From assembly GCA_015061685.1 (NCBI GenBank), contig SUWD01000015.1, forward strand, positions 1 to 64,000: a stretch of DNA of 64,000 nucleotides. Reading direction: 5' to 3'. The translations under genes and the position numbers were made by a program. Origin of the DNA: Lentisphaerota bacterium (GTDB lineage: Bacteria; Verrucomicrobiota; Lentisphaeria; Victivallales; Victivallaceae). A model generated the notes under the pieces. It made no database searches and was not told the origin of the DNA. It worked only from the letters and a program-made list of their open reading frames with translations. Shown in pieces: positions 34,995 to 45,293 of this stretch; the stretch's first letter is position 1, and each line of letters begins with the position of its first letter.

Positions 34995-35750
34995 TTACCG
35001 GGCAAAGGTATTCTCGATGATGAAACGGACTATCCTGCCCGGATCATCAAGTCCGTGCGGATTATGTCCCCAGGAGGCTCTGGTAATAACTTCAGCCTTG
35101 CCGCCGGCTTCACGCCAGCGGTCAGCCAAAAGCAGACCATTCTTTTGGGGTGCTACCACCGTGTCTGCCAAACCGAGGATCATCAGCAGCGGAATATTAT
35201 TTGCGACCATATTTTTGTAATTATTCACCGGGGAGAGCGGATGATTTTCCAGTGCGGCAGTATTATTGCCCAAGCCGTATGCTTCGCTGACTTCGACAGC
35301 ATCCGGGCGGTTATTGTCGCACCGCCACATCAAATCGCATACCGGAGCATCAGCATAGATGCAGTTGGCTGTTTCAGGATGAGTTTCCACGAAACGGAAA
35401 GTATATAATCCTCCCATACTCATACCGATAAATGCTCCTTTTTCAGCAAATCCGAGAGAGGTCAGGTATTTGTAAAAAGAGTACATCGCTGCGACAGCTG
35501 TTTCATTGGCAAATTTGCCGAAAACATTGATGTGAACCATGTAAAATCCGAGCCGGATCAATTCTTTGACGCCATTGCGTTCCGGGAAAGCAGTGGGCCA
35601 TTCAGGGAGCCAGAACCACTTTTTTTCTGCGGTTGGGAATACCGGTTCGACGACCCATGCGGTATATCCTTCAAAAATAATTTTATGGCGGATGCCGCCC
35701 ATCCACGGTTCACTGGAAATTTCTCCGGGCAGATAAAGGTTGTTTGCCAT
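34995..35750 (-). CDS. Alpha/beta hydrolase
   Basis: 251 residues. The nucleophile elbow is GMSMGG with Ser111. The acid and His are probably in MILGLADTVVAPQ and TRASWGHNPHGLDDPG. No signal peptide. AAGGAG lies nine bases before the ATG at 35750; a second ATG eight codons upstream is not favoured because it overlaps that ribosome site. The gene converges on the isomerase gene. It could remove esters from the imported sugar, but no substrate can be named. Confidence 0.78.
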   Translation of the reverse strand: MANNLYLPGEISSEPWMGGIRHKIIFEGYTAWVVEPVFPTAEKKWFWLPEWPTAFPERNGVKELIRLGFYMVHINVFGKFANETAVAAMYSFYKYLTSLGFAEKGAFIGMSMGGLYTFRFVETHPETANCIYADAPVCDLMWRCDNNRPDAVEVSEAYGLGNNTAALENHPLSPVNNYKNMVANNIPLLMILGLADTVVAPQKNGLLLADRWREAGGKAEVITRASWGHNPHGLDDPGRIVRFIIENTFAR

Positions 35751-36152
35751 GCTGTTTTGCTCCTTATATTGCATATCAACTTATCATCAGAAAATATAGC
35801 ACAGAAAGTATCTTTTACAAGTGCGGATTGAGTAAAATAAAAAACACAGCGGTAACAGGAGCTTTTGGCTGAAAACCGCAACTGCTTAATCTTCTCACTG
35901 CTGTCCGGTAAAAATTTCAGAGTAATAACGGACTGAAAAGCTCCTCTACTACAGACAAATTCCAGTTGGGTGGTAATATATATCACATATTTTCCTCGGT
36001 GTTTTTATTTTGGGACTTTTGTGCTATAACATGGTAATATTGTTCTTTGCAACAGCCTGTGATTATGCTACATTATAAGCGAAACAAAGATTGCGTCTGC
36101 TGCTATTTGCTGTCAGATGGATGAAGAAATATAAAAAAACCGGAGCGTTGAT
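35751..36152. other. Divergent intergenic region
   Basis: 402 bp without a gene. A minus-strand promoter for the hydrolase is visible: TTGTAA (35815-35820), 16 bp, TATATT (35793-35798). The plus-strand side holds the motif at 36007-36025 shared with the GH78-like gene, and an AATATATATC run at 35975-35984 that also recurs there. Confidence 0.5.
36007..36025 (+). promoter_or_regulatory. Shared 19-bp upstream motif, copy 1
   Basis: ATTTTGGGACTTTTGTGCT. It agrees at 17 of 19 positions with 43080-43098 upstream of the GH78-like gene. It is the best candidate for the site of the AraC protein encoded at 42057-43013. Confidence 0.5.
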
Positions 36153-37493
36153 ATGAAATGTTTTTCTTCGCAAAATAAAACGTTAATGGAACCAGCACGT
36201 ACCATTCCCGTTGCAGGAGAATATGATGTTATCGTTTGCGGCGGAGGACCGGCCGGTGCAGCGGCAGCAATCGCAGCCGGACGCAATGGAGCCAAAACAC
36301 TCGTACTGGAAAGCCAGGGATGTTTGGGCGGAATCATGACAACGGGGATGATGCCAAAAATTATCAACGGCATCGGAAAAAGCGGATTTATCCGGGAACT
36401 TTTGGAAAGACTCCAAAGTATTGATGCTGAAATCGTTCATGACGTATGCGATCCGGAAAGTGTAAAATATCTGCTGGAACGTCTGTGTGATGAAAACCAT
36501 GTCAGTATCCGATATCACACACGAATTTGTCAGGTCATATTAGACCAAAATTCTGGCAAGTCGCAGATTCAAGCAGTCATCACGGAATCAAAATCCGGCA
36601 GGGAAGCCTGGATCGGAAAACTTTTTATCGACTGTACCGGAGATGGGGATATCGGCAAATTTTCAGGTTGTTCGATCGAAATGGGACATCCGGAAAACGG
36701 TCGGCTGCAACCTTTGAGCTTATGTGCCATGGTCGGTGGAGTTTCGTATGACCGGATCGCCGGATTTGTTCATCAGGGAGACGGAGAGGAAGATGAAAGA
36801 TTGAAACTTTTTGACCTGTTTGAAAAATTGGGAAAACCGTCTTCCTACTCCTTGCCAAGTTTATTTTTACTGGAAAAAAACGGGCGTTATATCTATATGT
36901 CCAATCATCAATACGGGGTTTCTCCATATGATGCCAGAGCACTTACGCAGGCAACACTCGACGCAAGAAAAGAAATTTATGAACAGATCCAGGCATTGAA
37001 TCATTCCTCCGAAAAGGTCTGGAAATCATTGAGACTCTATGCCACAGGAAGCCATATCGGGATTCGAGAAGGAGGCAGGATCAAAGGACTGTATACCGTG
37101 ACCGTTAATGACATCCGGGAAGGGAAACACCATCCGGATGCGATTTGTTCCATTTCCGCCGGTGTCGATATCCATGCAATGCAACCAAATGAAGATTCGA
37201 AAGCAGCTTTCAGCGATGGAGGTATCAAAATCGCAATGTACGACATCCCCCTTAGGGCACTGATTGCAGAAGAATGTTCCAATCTGCTGATGGCGGGACG
37301 CTGTATATCCGGCGATTTTTATGCACATGCCAGCTACCGGGTACTTGGCGGAGCGATTCCGATGGGAGAAGGAGCAGGTAAATTTGCCGCATGGCTGATC
37401 CGCAACAACCTTGTTCCAAACGCAGAAACAGCATTAAATTTTGTTGAAAACAATAAAATCCAAGAGAGAAAACAGGAGGTTTTTTATGTTTAA
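36153..37493 (+). CDS. FAD-dependent oxidoreductase (PF12831-like)
   Basis: 446 residues. The FAD dinucleotide motif is [30 protein letters not shown], with GGGPAG at 30-35. The next block [15 protein letters not shown] is typical of the FAD_oxidored family found beside sugar-degrading genes. [15 protein letters not shown] and the C-terminal [30 protein letters not shown] complete the fold. The likely reaction is oxidation or isomerisation of a sugar or uronic acid; substrate unknown. It overlaps the start of the pseudopilin gene by 8 bp. Confidence 0.82.
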   Translation: MKCFSSQNKTLMEPARTIPVAGEYDVIVCGGGPAGAAAAIAAGRNGAKTLVLESQGCLGGIMTTGMMPKIINGIGKSGFIRELLERLQSIDAEIVHDVCDPESVKYLLERLCDENHVSIRYHTRICQVILDQNSGKSQIQAVITESKSGREAWIGKLFIDCTGDGDIGKFSGCSIEMGHPENGRLQPLSLCAMVGGVSYDRIAGFVHQGDGEEDERLKLFDLFEKLGKPSSYSLPSLFLLEKNGRYIYMSNHQYGVSPYDARALTQATLDARKEIYEQIQALNHSSEKVWKSLRLYATGSHIGIREGGRIKGLYTVTVNDIREGKHHPDAICSISAGVDIHAMQPNEDSKAAFSDGGIKIAMYDIPLRALIAEECSNLLMAGRCISGDFYAHASYRVLGGAIPMGEGAGKFAAWLIRNNLVPNAETALNFVENNKIQERKQEVFYV

Positions 37494-38325
37494 TTTTTAC
37501 CCATCCAGTCACAATACAAAATGTTCATTTCCGGAACATACCAACTCAACATTCTTCCACCCTGCTTTTTTTGAAAGCAAAGAAGAGCACGAGGAAAAAG
37601 AAAACTTGTTTTCCCGTGAAAAAGAGTTGTCTTTTTCCCTCGTATCCCGCACTTTTACTCTCATTGAACTGCTGGTGGTGATTGCGATCATTGCAATTCT
37701 GGCATCTATACTGTTGCCTGCACTGCAGAAAGCACGAGAGAGATCCAACCAGATGACCTGTTTGAACAATCTCAAAAGTATCGGTTCTTGCATGAGCATG
37801 TATGCCAATGACTTTGCAGGATGGGCTCCGCCGGTTACCCCGTATCAGGGTGATCCGCTCAACTTGAGAAATTATGCATGGACTCTGATTAAAAGTCAAT
37901 ACATTGCTGATCCGACTCAGTCAACACAAGCTAGTATCTTCAAATGTCCGTTTCACTACAAAAAACTCTGTGCGGACAGTATGCTGCGCAGTTATGGATT
38001 TAATCCCGGCGTTCTTACTCCCCGCAGCAGGGAATCTGCGAGACCGGAAAAGATGAAACAACCCTCAAAGACCGTCGCAATTTACGATTTGTTTGACAAC
38101 GTAAATCCGGATAACTATTTGCTCGATCAGCCAACGAATACGGGTTCTCTCGGATTAAACGGATACTTTTTTAAATCACACAGCGATATGTCTCTCAACT
38201 TTTTGTTCTTTGATACACATGCGGAAATCGTTGATATGCTGCCGTTCTGGGATGCGGCAAAAAATTGTGCAAAAGTTACATCGTTTTACAATTCATCACT
38301 CTATGAAACCGAGTGGTATGAATGA
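37486..38325 (+). CDS. Prepilin-like (pseudopilin) protein with long leader
   Basis: 279 residues. A 56-residue hydrophilic leader precedes [31 protein letters not shown]. The residue before Phe is Thr, not the usual Gly. The leader from FFE to the Phe has the same length as in the protein at 60667-61521. The C-terminus has [16 protein letters not shown], a degraded H-X9-DG. The ATG at 37486 has GGAGG six bases upstream. The leader-coding DNA forms a 23-bp imperfect hairpin with loop CCGT (37591-37641). A 1224-residue secreted protein gene follows after 50 bp. Confidence 0.87.
   Translation: MFNFYPSSHNTKCSFPEHTNSTFFHPAFFESKEEHEEKENLFSREKELSFSLVSRTFTLIELLVVIAIIAILASILLPALQKARERSNQMTCLNNLKSIGSCMSMYANDFAGWAPPVTPYQGDPLNLRNYAWTLIKSQYIADPTQSTQASIFKCPFHYKKLCADSMLRSYGFNPGVLTPRSRESARPEKMKQPSKTVAIYDLFDNVNPDNYLLDQPTNTGSLGLNGYFFKSHSDMSLNFLFFDTHAEIVDMLPFWDAAKNCAKVTSFYNSSLYETEWYE
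37591..37641 (+). repeat. Long hairpin in pseudopilin leader-coding sequence
   Basis: Left arm 37591-37613, loop CCGT 37614-37617, right arm 37618-37641. 21 of 23 positions pair, counting one G-U, with two mismatches and one bulged C. It lies 12 bases before the Phe codon of FTLIELL. Confidence 0.75.
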
Positions 38326-38375
38326 TGTTCAATCGTAAAAGAAAATTCAGTAAGTAATTTTATGAGGTACTGATG

Positions 38376-41300
38376 ATGTCAGGTCATAAATTGTTCGTAT
38401 TGTGTTTACTGCTTTGGGGCATATTGGCCCATGCGACAACCGTTGAAGTTAGCAAATGGAATGCCGTGAAAAATAATAATTGGCATGTGAAATTTGACAG
38501 CACTGCGTCAATCGCAAACAATATCGTTACGGTGAAAGGTGAGCCGGGCAATCTCAACAGCGTGGCATCTGATTGGATCATGGTGGATACGGATCGTCCG
38601 ATCACGGTATCCGGCTGGATCAAGCGCGACTCCAAACAATCGTTGAAGAAAACACTCGTTGCTCTTGACTTACTGGTCAAATACGCCGACGGCAAGTTTG
38701 AATTTCTGGTGCTGAAACCCATTACGGAAAAAGAAGCCGGTTTATGGTGCAAATCTACTTGGACATTTCATCCCCATAAGAAGATCAAAAACATTCGGGT
38801 TTTGTGCTTGAATTATGATGCACCAGCGGATGCATCATTCAAAGAAATAGAGGTCAGTTTTCAAGATGATATTTCTGTACCGGAGAGCAATAAAGTCATC
38901 AAACTTGAAAACCGGGTTTCTTCAGCAGTATTTTCTGAACGAAATGGACAACTTTTTCTGGTCTCATTCTTTGACAAAACAACAGGCCGGGAACAAATCA
39001 ATAAATCATTTGTCCCTCGCAACCTGTGGAATATTTTTCTGACTGGAAACAAAGCCGATGTTTCTCTGGAAGCCGATTCCGGTGATATGTCGTTTGAAAA
39101 AAAAGCAAATACACTCTCTGTTATTTGGAAAAATGTAAAAGTCGCAAATAAGCCGATCGACTTTACTGTAACGGCAGCAATTTCATTAAATCCGGACAAA
39201 CCGGAATTATCATTTCGGATCAACACGCATTTAGAAGATGGTCGCTACAAATTAAAAACAATCGTGTTTCCGGTGATCAACGGGATAAAAGCTCCGGCAC
39301 CGGCAAACGAAACATTCTTATTTTATCCTCAGGATATCGGGAGGGAAATGCAGAATCCCTCCCGGAATCTTTCTGGCAGTCTGAATCTGCGTTACGGAAC
39401 CTGGTTTCTTGCCATGCAATACATTGCCTTGTATGGGAACGGCACTGGCATCTATTTTGATGCAAAAGATGGCAACGGCTGGTTCAAAGATTTTGTTTTT
39501 TCAAAGTTGGAAAATCCAGCCGGAACTTTCCGGTTTGAAGTACAGACACCGGTTCCTGCCGATGTGAATAATTTTGCCGTACCATTTCCCGTTAATATTG
39601 CATTGTTCAAAGGGGATTGGTTTGATGCGGCAATGATTTACCGTCAATGGGCTATCAGGCAGAAATGGTGTGCTGCAGGTCCCCTTTCCAAAAGGAAAAA
39701 TTATCCTCATGAACGCTTGAAAATCGGAACCAGTGTTTACGGTTACGGAACGTTGATGCCGCAGCCCAAAGAAATAACGGATGCACTCAAATCATTGAAA
39801 CGTTCGGATTATTCCGCAATTCCGGATGAATTACTTTATAAAAAATATGCAAGACAAGTAAACTCCAAACGTCTGTGTGATGATGTTAAGAAGCTGATGA
39901 CTTACTTTGAAACACCAATAGAAGTCTATTCGCATCCTTATATGGAGCCTTTCGGTTCCGGTTCTCCGCGTTTTCTTCTTATCCCTGGTATCCCCGAAAG
40001 TGCTGGATCCCTTTTGAAGCATAAGTGTTTTTTTGCTCCCTGGACCACTATCCACCGTTATGATGTGAATATTCCGAAGTATAAAAAAGAAAATGCCCGG
40101 CAGGCTGTTGTCATAACTGAAAACGGTACGCCCTCCATCGAGGTCGCGGATGCTGTAATGAAAGCCAATATGTGTTCCGCAACGGATTACTGGCAAAACG
40201 GCGTAATGGAATATACAGAAAAACTGCTCAAGGGAAACATGAACGGCATTTATTATGATGAATTGTCTTCATCCGGACCGGAGATGTGTTACAGCCGCAA
40301 TCACAAGCATCATCCCGGTGGCGGCAATTACGGTTTAGAGTCCAGACGAAACATCATGAAACAGTTGCATGAAAAATTCCTTCCCCGGTATCCATTTTTC
40401 TATACCTCTGGCGAAGAAGCTTGTGAATATTACATTGACGTGAACGATATTAATTCCATGAGCGGCAGTTTTTTTAATGACAGTGTTCCTGCGTTTCAAG
40501 CGGTTTATCACGATTACACATTTAGCACAGCATTTGCAGCCGGTAAATTTTACGATAACTATAGCAGTTCCCGTTATTCTGATAAAAGCGGCTATACAAA
40601 CTTAAATGAATTTGCCGTACATGCCAGCCAGTTTTGGACTTGGGGAATCAATGCCAATCGGGTACGTTTTGATCTGCCGAAATTCTCTCCGGATGCAGCA
40701 AAATTTACCAAAGAAATGAGCCAAATGTTGCTTGCCAATGCGAAGTTTCTGATTTACGGCCGCATGCTGCGTCCTCCGCGAATAACCACCGGGAATGCCG
40801 GTGTCACCACGGAATATATCTGGCGGAATTTCGGCAAGAAAATGTTTGCAGCCGTTTGGGCATCGGCATGGACGGCTCCCGACGGCTCGACGGCGATTGC
40901 TTTGGCAAACGCTTCACATTCGGAACTGGCTCCGGAAATATCCTGTGATCTCTCTGCTTCGGTACAGGGCTGTTGTATGATACGTGATCCGAAAACTCAG
41001 CAAATTTTATATAAGGGGATAAGTGAAGCGATCCGCTTCCGGGTTATCATGCCCGGATATCACGTGAAAGTTCTGGAAGTTCTGCCGCTGCCGGACAATG
41101 GTGAACATGTTGTTGTAAATAATTCGATCCCGCCGGTCATTGTAGCTGCGGATCACGATCTGGATGAAGCAATACCAGGCGAGGAACGCACGATCCACAT
41201 AAGTATTGAAAATACCAGAGATACCCCGATTTCAGGAAATATTACGCTAATCGCACCGGATGATTTCTGGATCATTCAACCGGATAAAAACTTAAAGTTC

Positions 41301-42047
41301 ACGTTAGCGGGAATGGAAAAACGGGATTACCTCTTTTTCGTCAAGATCCCTCTGAAGAACCTCAATATTGCAAAGATTATCTACCAAATTGATGTTTACG
41401 GAACCGGAAATCCTCTGAAATTTGAGTATCCAATCCGTTTCGGTGTACAGCCGTTGAGTGCATCCAAACGGATCGAAAAACCGAAATATCAGGTTTCTTA
41501 CCAAAAATCTTCGGGGACATCATTTCCCGGAATTACGCCAGATATCAACCGTCTGACACCCCATATTTCAAAAGGCAACCCCATTCCGGAGGCGGCAGTC
41601 GGTGCTGTGTGGAACGAACGGGGATTATTCCTGACGTTTTCCGTCGAGGATCAGAAACATGTCTCTCCGGAACGCAGTGGCAATGTCTGGCGGGGAGACT
41701 GTATCCAGCTTGTATTCGGCAAGTATATGCCAGATCAGGATTATCATCTGTTCCGGAATTTCTTTTTCGCATTGATCGATCAAAAACCGTATGTTTCATC
41801 GCCGGAAGATCCGCAAGCCGCAAAATCAATCATTCTGGATATAGAGAAGAATAACAATCAGGTGCTTTACAAGATTTTTATTCCGACGAATGTGATCGGT
41901 TCTCTGCATCCCGGCATGAAAATTCCATTGAGTTTTACGGTCAATGAAAACAACGGTAGTGGATTTACCGGTTGGCTGGAATGGACGCCAGGAATATGTA
42001 ACGGTTTCAACCCCAAAGCGTTTGGAGAATTTATCCTGAAAAAGTGA
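38376..42047 (+). CDS. 1223-residue secreted glycoside hydrolase-like protein
   Basis: A signal peptide ends near ILAHATT (residue about 21). After an N-terminal beta-sandwich (about 25-160) comes a large region resembling the DUF6259/GH-like barrels. It includes an internal galactose mutarotase-like part (about 170-400) and a barrel around 430-830 with MNGIYYDELSSSGPEMCY and PFFYTSGEEACEYYIDVNDI, which hold acidic residues of a likely active site. The C-terminal 130 residues (from ISKGNPIPEAAVGAVWNERGLFLTFSVEDQ) match the CBM9/DOMON-like domain also present in the 987-residue protein. Two ATGs overlap (38373 and 38376); the second has the better spacing to GAGG. The catalytic family is uncertain. 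Confidence 0.7.
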   Translation: MSGHKLFVLCLLLWGILAHATTVEVSKWNAVKNNNWHVKFDSTASIANNIVTVKGEPGNLNSVASDWIMVDTDRPITVSGWIKRDSKQSLKKTLVALDLLVKYADGKFEFLVLKPITEKEAGLWCKSTWTFHPHKKIKNIRVLCLNYDAPADASFKEIEVSFQDDISVPESNKVIKLENRVSSAVFSERNGQLFLVSFFDKTTGREQINKSFVPRNLWNIFLTGNKADVSLEADSGDMSFEKKANTLSVIWKNVKVANKPIDFTVTAAISLNPDKPELSFRINTHLEDGRYKLKTIVFPVINGIKAPAPANETFLFYPQDIGREMQNPSRNLSGSLNLRYGTWFLAMQYIALYGNGTGIYFDAKDGNGWFKDFVFSKLENPAGTFRFEVQTPVPADVNNFAVPFPVNIALFKGDWFDAAMIYRQWAIRQKWCAAGPLSKRKNYPHERLKIGTSVYGYGTLMPQPKEITDALKSLKRSDYSAIPDELLYKKYARQVNSKRLCDDVKKLMTYFETPIEVYSHPYMEPFGSGSPRFLLIPGIPESAGSLLKHKCFFAPWTTIHRYDVNIPKYKKENARQAVVITENGTPSIEVADAVMKANMCSATDYWQNGVMEYTEKLLKGNMNGIYYDELSSSGPEMCYSRNHKHHPGGGNYGLESRRNIMKQLHEKFLPRYPFFYTSGEEACEYYIDVNDINSMSGSFFNDSVPAFQAVYHDYTFSTAFAAGKFYDNYSSSRYSDKSGYTNLNEFAVHASQFWTWGINANRVRFDLPKFSPDAAKFTKEMSQMLLANAKFLIYGRMLRPPRITTGNAGVTTEYIWRNFGKKMFAAVWASAWTAPDGSTAIALANASHSELAPEISCDLSASVQGCCMIRDPKTQQILYKGISEAIRFRVIMPGYHVKVLEVLPLPDNGEHVVVNNSIPPVIVAADHDLDEAIPGEERTIHISIENTRDTPISGNITLIAPDDFWIIQPDKNLKFTLAGMEKRDYLFFVKIPLKNLNIAKIIYQIDVYGTGNPLKFEYPIRFGVQPLSASKRIEKPKYQVSYQKSSGTSFPGITPDINRLTPHISKGNPIPEAAVGAVWNERGLFLTFSVEDQKHVSPERSGNVWRGDCIQLVFGKYMPDQDYHLFRNFFFALIDQKPYVSSPEDPQAAKSIILDIEKNNNQVLYKIFIPTNVIGSLHPGMKIPLSFTVNENNGSGFTGWLEWTPGICNGFNPKAFGEFILKK

Positions 42048-42056
42048 AAAAGATGG

Positions 42057-43013
42057 TTACGCAAGCGGTTGTCTGTTGATTCCAAGCGAATTTCCGACAG
42101 AACCGGAGTTATTCGCGTGAGAGTAAGCAGCGTATTGTCCACGGTATTTTTTGCGATAAAGCACAGGAGAAAGTCCGAGGATGCGTTTGAATTGCCGTCC
42201 ACAATAATTAATATCGCTGAAACCGACTGTCGCGGCAATTTCGCAAAGGGACTTTTCGGTTGAACACAGCAGCAATGCTGCTTCGTTCAACCGGAGCCGC
42301 AACAGATATTGAAGTGGTGAAATCCCGGTCGCGTTCTTAAAGTTCCGCATCAGTGATGATTTGGACATACTGCCAAGTTTGCACAAGCTTGCAATGGAAA
42401 TATTGTTGTGGTAATTTTTGTTAATATAGGCAATGATCTTGGAGATCGGATCATAATTAAAAGTGGAAGAATGTTGTTCTAATGAATACAGACGGGAAAG
42501 TTTTCCGATAAGTGTCATAAAAATACCGAGGGAAATAAAACTGGTTCCCGGCAGATATTCGTCATGTTCCCGGACAAGTGAAAGCGTAAGTATTTCCAAA
42601 AACTGGAATTCATCTTCTGCAACATGAAACGCGAGGTGACTTGCTTTTTTATCTGCCGGACGTCCGAACAACATCGGTTTGAAACTGGGAATCTGAACGG
42701 CATCCAGCTCCGAAATGGGAAGTTTTTCCGGATTGAACAAAATATTAATCAGTGAAAAATCATCTGACACCTGCTGGTAACGATGACGGATTCCGCGGGG
42801 AATGACGCAGATGTCGCCCCGTTGATGAGTAACATTGTTTTTTCCGATGCAGTGAACTCCGGTTCCGGAAAGGATCAATATCAATTCCACAAAATCATGT
42901 TGATGAAAAAGAGTTTCGTTCTGCGGCAGTGCATAATAGACACTGATAGGGAAATTATTATTATCATGGAGAAAAAAAGAAAGTTCCATAATATTGGAAT
43001 GGGAATCAAACAT
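42057..43013 (-). CDS. AraC-family transcriptional regulator
   Basis: 318 residues. The cupin half contains NETLFHQHDFVELILILSGTGVHCIG and GDICVIPRGIRHRY. The DNA-binding half has IASLCKLGSMSKSSLMRNFKNATG and IAATVGFSDINYCGRQFKRILG. The tail is about 30 residues longer than usual. AGGAGG precedes the ATG. It converges on the 1223-residue protein gene (9 bp apart) and is divergent from the GH78-like gene. Upstream of the latter, and of the FAD gene, is the shared 19-bp motif. Confidence 0.9.
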   Translation of the reverse strand: MFDSHSNIMELSFFLHDNNNFPISVYYALPQNETLFHQHDFVELILILSGTGVHCIGKNNVTHQRGDICVIPRGIRHRYQQVSDDFSLINILFNPEKLPISELDAVQIPSFKPMLFGRPADKKASHLAFHVAEDEFQFLEILTLSLVREHDEYLPGTSFISLGIFMTLIGKLSRLYSLEQHSSTFNYDPISKIIAYINKNYHNNISIASLCKLGSMSKSSLMRNFKNATGISPLQYLLRLRLNEAALLLCSTEKSLCEIAATVGFSDINYCGRQFKRILGLSPVLYRKKYRGQYAAYSHANNSGSVGNSLGINRQPLA

Positions 43014-43079
43014 GGCATCCTCCTGAAGTTATGATGAAATATATATCTTTTTTGAGGAATTTGCAAGATTGATCTTTTA

Positions 43080-43098
43080 ATTTTGGTGCTTTTGTGCT
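43080..43098 (+). promoter_or_regulatory. Shared 19-bp upstream motif, copy 2
   Basis: ATTTTGGTGCTTTTGTGCT, 17 of 19 identical to 36007-36025. It lies in the gap between the AraC gene and the GH78-like gene, 40 bp before the latter's start. Confidence 0.5.
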
Positions 43099-43137
43099 TA
43101 TTTTTACAATGTTTTTATATTTTTACAGGAGATTTTT

Positions 43138-44709
43138 ATGTATTTTCATCCAAATGCTATTTCTGACCGGCGCACACGATTTTATATTTCCTGCCAGCGG
43201 ATTTTGTACAACAGTGGAGTAACCGGTGCAGAGCGGCTGATTGGCAATCAAATGATTCAGCCCGTGATCCATTATTTACCAGAATCAATCGATATTGCAC
43301 CGGGGGCGGAGCTTCTACTGGACTTCGGTTATGCATTCCACGGAGGATTCCGCATCCTCTTCTGTACTGAAAATTCGCAGTTGGATGTTTGTTTCGGTGA
43401 ATCCGTTGCGGAGTCATTGGGCGAGCCGGATCCGGATTCTTCCCGGCGGCATACCGTTCTGGATCTCCCGAATTATGGAATGCTGGAGTACGGCAATACC
43501 GTTTTCCGTTTTCTTCGTATTCGAAATGTCGGAGAAAAAACAATTCATTGTCAAAATATCATTGGCGTGGCTCTGGAATGTGATCTGGAACTGACTGGAA
43601 GTTTTGAATCTTCGGATGAAAAATTGAATCATATCTGGAAAACGGCGATCCGGACCGTTCATCTCTGCATGCAGGATTATATTTACGACGGTGCTAAACG
43701 GGACCGGATAGTCTGGATGGGCGATCTGCACCCGGAAATCAAAGGTATCCTTTGCGGTTTTTCGGATTATTCGATCATACGGGATTCCTTTGAATTTCTG
43801 ATTGATCAGGCTCCGGCAGACCGTCCCATGAATGGTTTTTACACTTATTCCTGCTGGTTCATCATTGCACTCTGGGACTATTGCTGTGCCTCCAATGACC
43901 GACGGTTTTTATTGAAGCATATTGATTACGCAGAAAAAATGCTCTCCTGTTTTTCAAAATTTGTCGATACAAACGGTTCGGAAAAAATTCCAGAAATTCG
44001 CTTTTTAGACTGGCCTAATGAAAACTATCCTCAGGCAAAACATGCCGGGATCCATGCACTGCTGGTCTGGATGATGAGTGCCGGAGCCAATCTGCTGCGA
44101 GCTGCCGGAAGAAAAACTGATATATGCGAAAATACACTGAAACAGCTTTTTCGCTATATTCCAGATCCTGCCGGAAGAAAAGCCCCGGCAGCATTGCTGA
44201 CCCTGACGGGACTTTCGGATCAGACTGCGATTTTGGGAAAGGATCCTTTCCGTGATGTCAGTACGTTTTACGGATACTATATACTTTGTGCAAAGCAAAC
44301 AGTTCCGGCACTGCAGCTGATCCGCCGGTATTGGGGTGCTATGCTGGATTTCGGTGCAACCAGTTTCTGGGAAGATTTTGATCTTGACTGGATCCGGAAT
44401 GCTGGAAGAATTGATGAATTGCCGGTTCCGGGAAAACAAGATCTTCATACGGATTTCGGGAATTACTGCTATCGCGGATTGAGGCACAGTCTCAGTCACG
44501 GTTGGAGTTGCGGACCGGCTCCATTTTTAAGCGAACGGGTACTGGGTGTCCGTTTCCCGGAACCGGGAAAAGTCATCATCCAGCCGGATCTCGGTGATTT
44601 GGAATGGGTCCGAGGTCAAGTTCCGGCTCCCGGAGGAGTTATCACGGTCAATGCGGATAAAAAAAGAATTAACGTTGAATTACCTCCTGGTTTAATTCGG
44701 ATCTACTGA
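43138..44709 (+). CDS. GH78-like alpha-L-rhamnosidase-type enzyme
   Basis: 523 residues, shorter than most GH78 enzymes, without a signal peptide. The catalytic strand reads YDGAKRDRIVWMGDLHPE at 183-200, the counterpart of the Asp-rich motif of GH78 (CPQREERxGWxGD), with Arg-Asp in place of the usual double Glu. Then follow the six-hairpin barrel and the C-terminal sandwich, which has the typical SLSHGWSCGPAPFLSERVLGVRFPEPG. AGGAGA lies six bases before the ATG. It is probably cytoplasmic and works on an imported rhamnoside or related sugar. It could instead be an amylo-glucosidase-like relative. Confidence 0.72.
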   Translation: MYFHPNAISDRRTRFYISCQRILYNSGVTGAERLIGNQMIQPVIHYLPESIDIAPGAELLLDFGYAFHGGFRILFCTENSQLDVCFGESVAESLGEPDPDSSRRHTVLDLPNYGMLEYGNTVFRFLRIRNVGEKTIHCQNIIGVALECDLELTGSFESSDEKLNHIWKTAIRTVHLCMQDYIYDGAKRDRIVWMGDLHPEIKGILCGFSDYSIIRDSFEFLIDQAPADRPMNGFYTYSCWFIIALWDYCCASNDRRFLLKHIDYAEKMLSCFSKFVDTNGSEKIPEIRFLDWPNENYPQAKHAGIHALLVWMMSAGANLLRAAGRKTDICENTLKQLFRYIPDPAGRKAPAALLTLTGLSDQTAILGKDPFRDVSTFYGYYILCAKQTVPALQLIRRYWGAMLDFGATSFWEDFDLDWIRNAGRIDELPVPGKQDLHTDFGNYCYRGLRHSLSHGWSCGPAPFLSERVLGVRFPEPGKVIIQPDLGDLEWVRGQVPAPGGVITVNADKKRINVELPPGLIRIY

Positions 44710-44802
44710 TTAATTAACTGTCCCGGGGCGGACAAAACTTACTGGACTTCAGAGGACGATTTTCTGCAGCTGTGCAAACGAAATTCTTCTGCAGTAAATC
44801 GT

Positions 44803-45054
44803 TTAAGTCATCATTGTCTGTTTGGTAGCGTTTCCCAGTAATTCCATGCGGCAGGTTATTTCTCTGTCACTGAGGGCAATGATTCCTTTCCCGTTGAATG
44901 AAACAGTGTTTACACCGGATAGGACATGTGGAAGTGTTTTATCATTTTTTGAAACACCTTTTTCAATGTTTTTCGCTTCGTCAGTTATTGTCTCAGAGTG
45001 CAGAGTTCTGGGGGAAACACAGAAAAGCAGTAACTTTTCAGGGTAAAATGGACT
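44803..45054 (-). pseudogene. Possible C-terminal gene fragment
   Basis: An 83-codon open stretch without a start codon near its beginning. The translation is protein-like: it includes ETITDEAKNIEKGVSK and TVSFNGKGIIALSDREITC, and ends MELLGNATKQTMMT. It is bounded upstream by a TGA in frame. It resembles the beta-rich end of a larger enzyme, but I cannot name the family. Confidence 0.35.
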
Positions 45055-45293
45055 TCAGAAAAACTCCTCGTGAAGATGCCATTTTTTTGTTCAAATTTCT
45101 GAATCTTCCCCATTTCCCCATTTTCGTTGCTTTTGGGATATTTCAATGCTATATTGTACCATAATCTGCCAAAACAGGTTATGAGATGAAAAAATAACAG
45201 AAACACTTTTTGTCGATGAACCTGAAAACACCCTCCACGTTTTACCGGGAATCAGTTTTGTGCAGATTCAACATCCTGCGGTAGGAAGAAATT

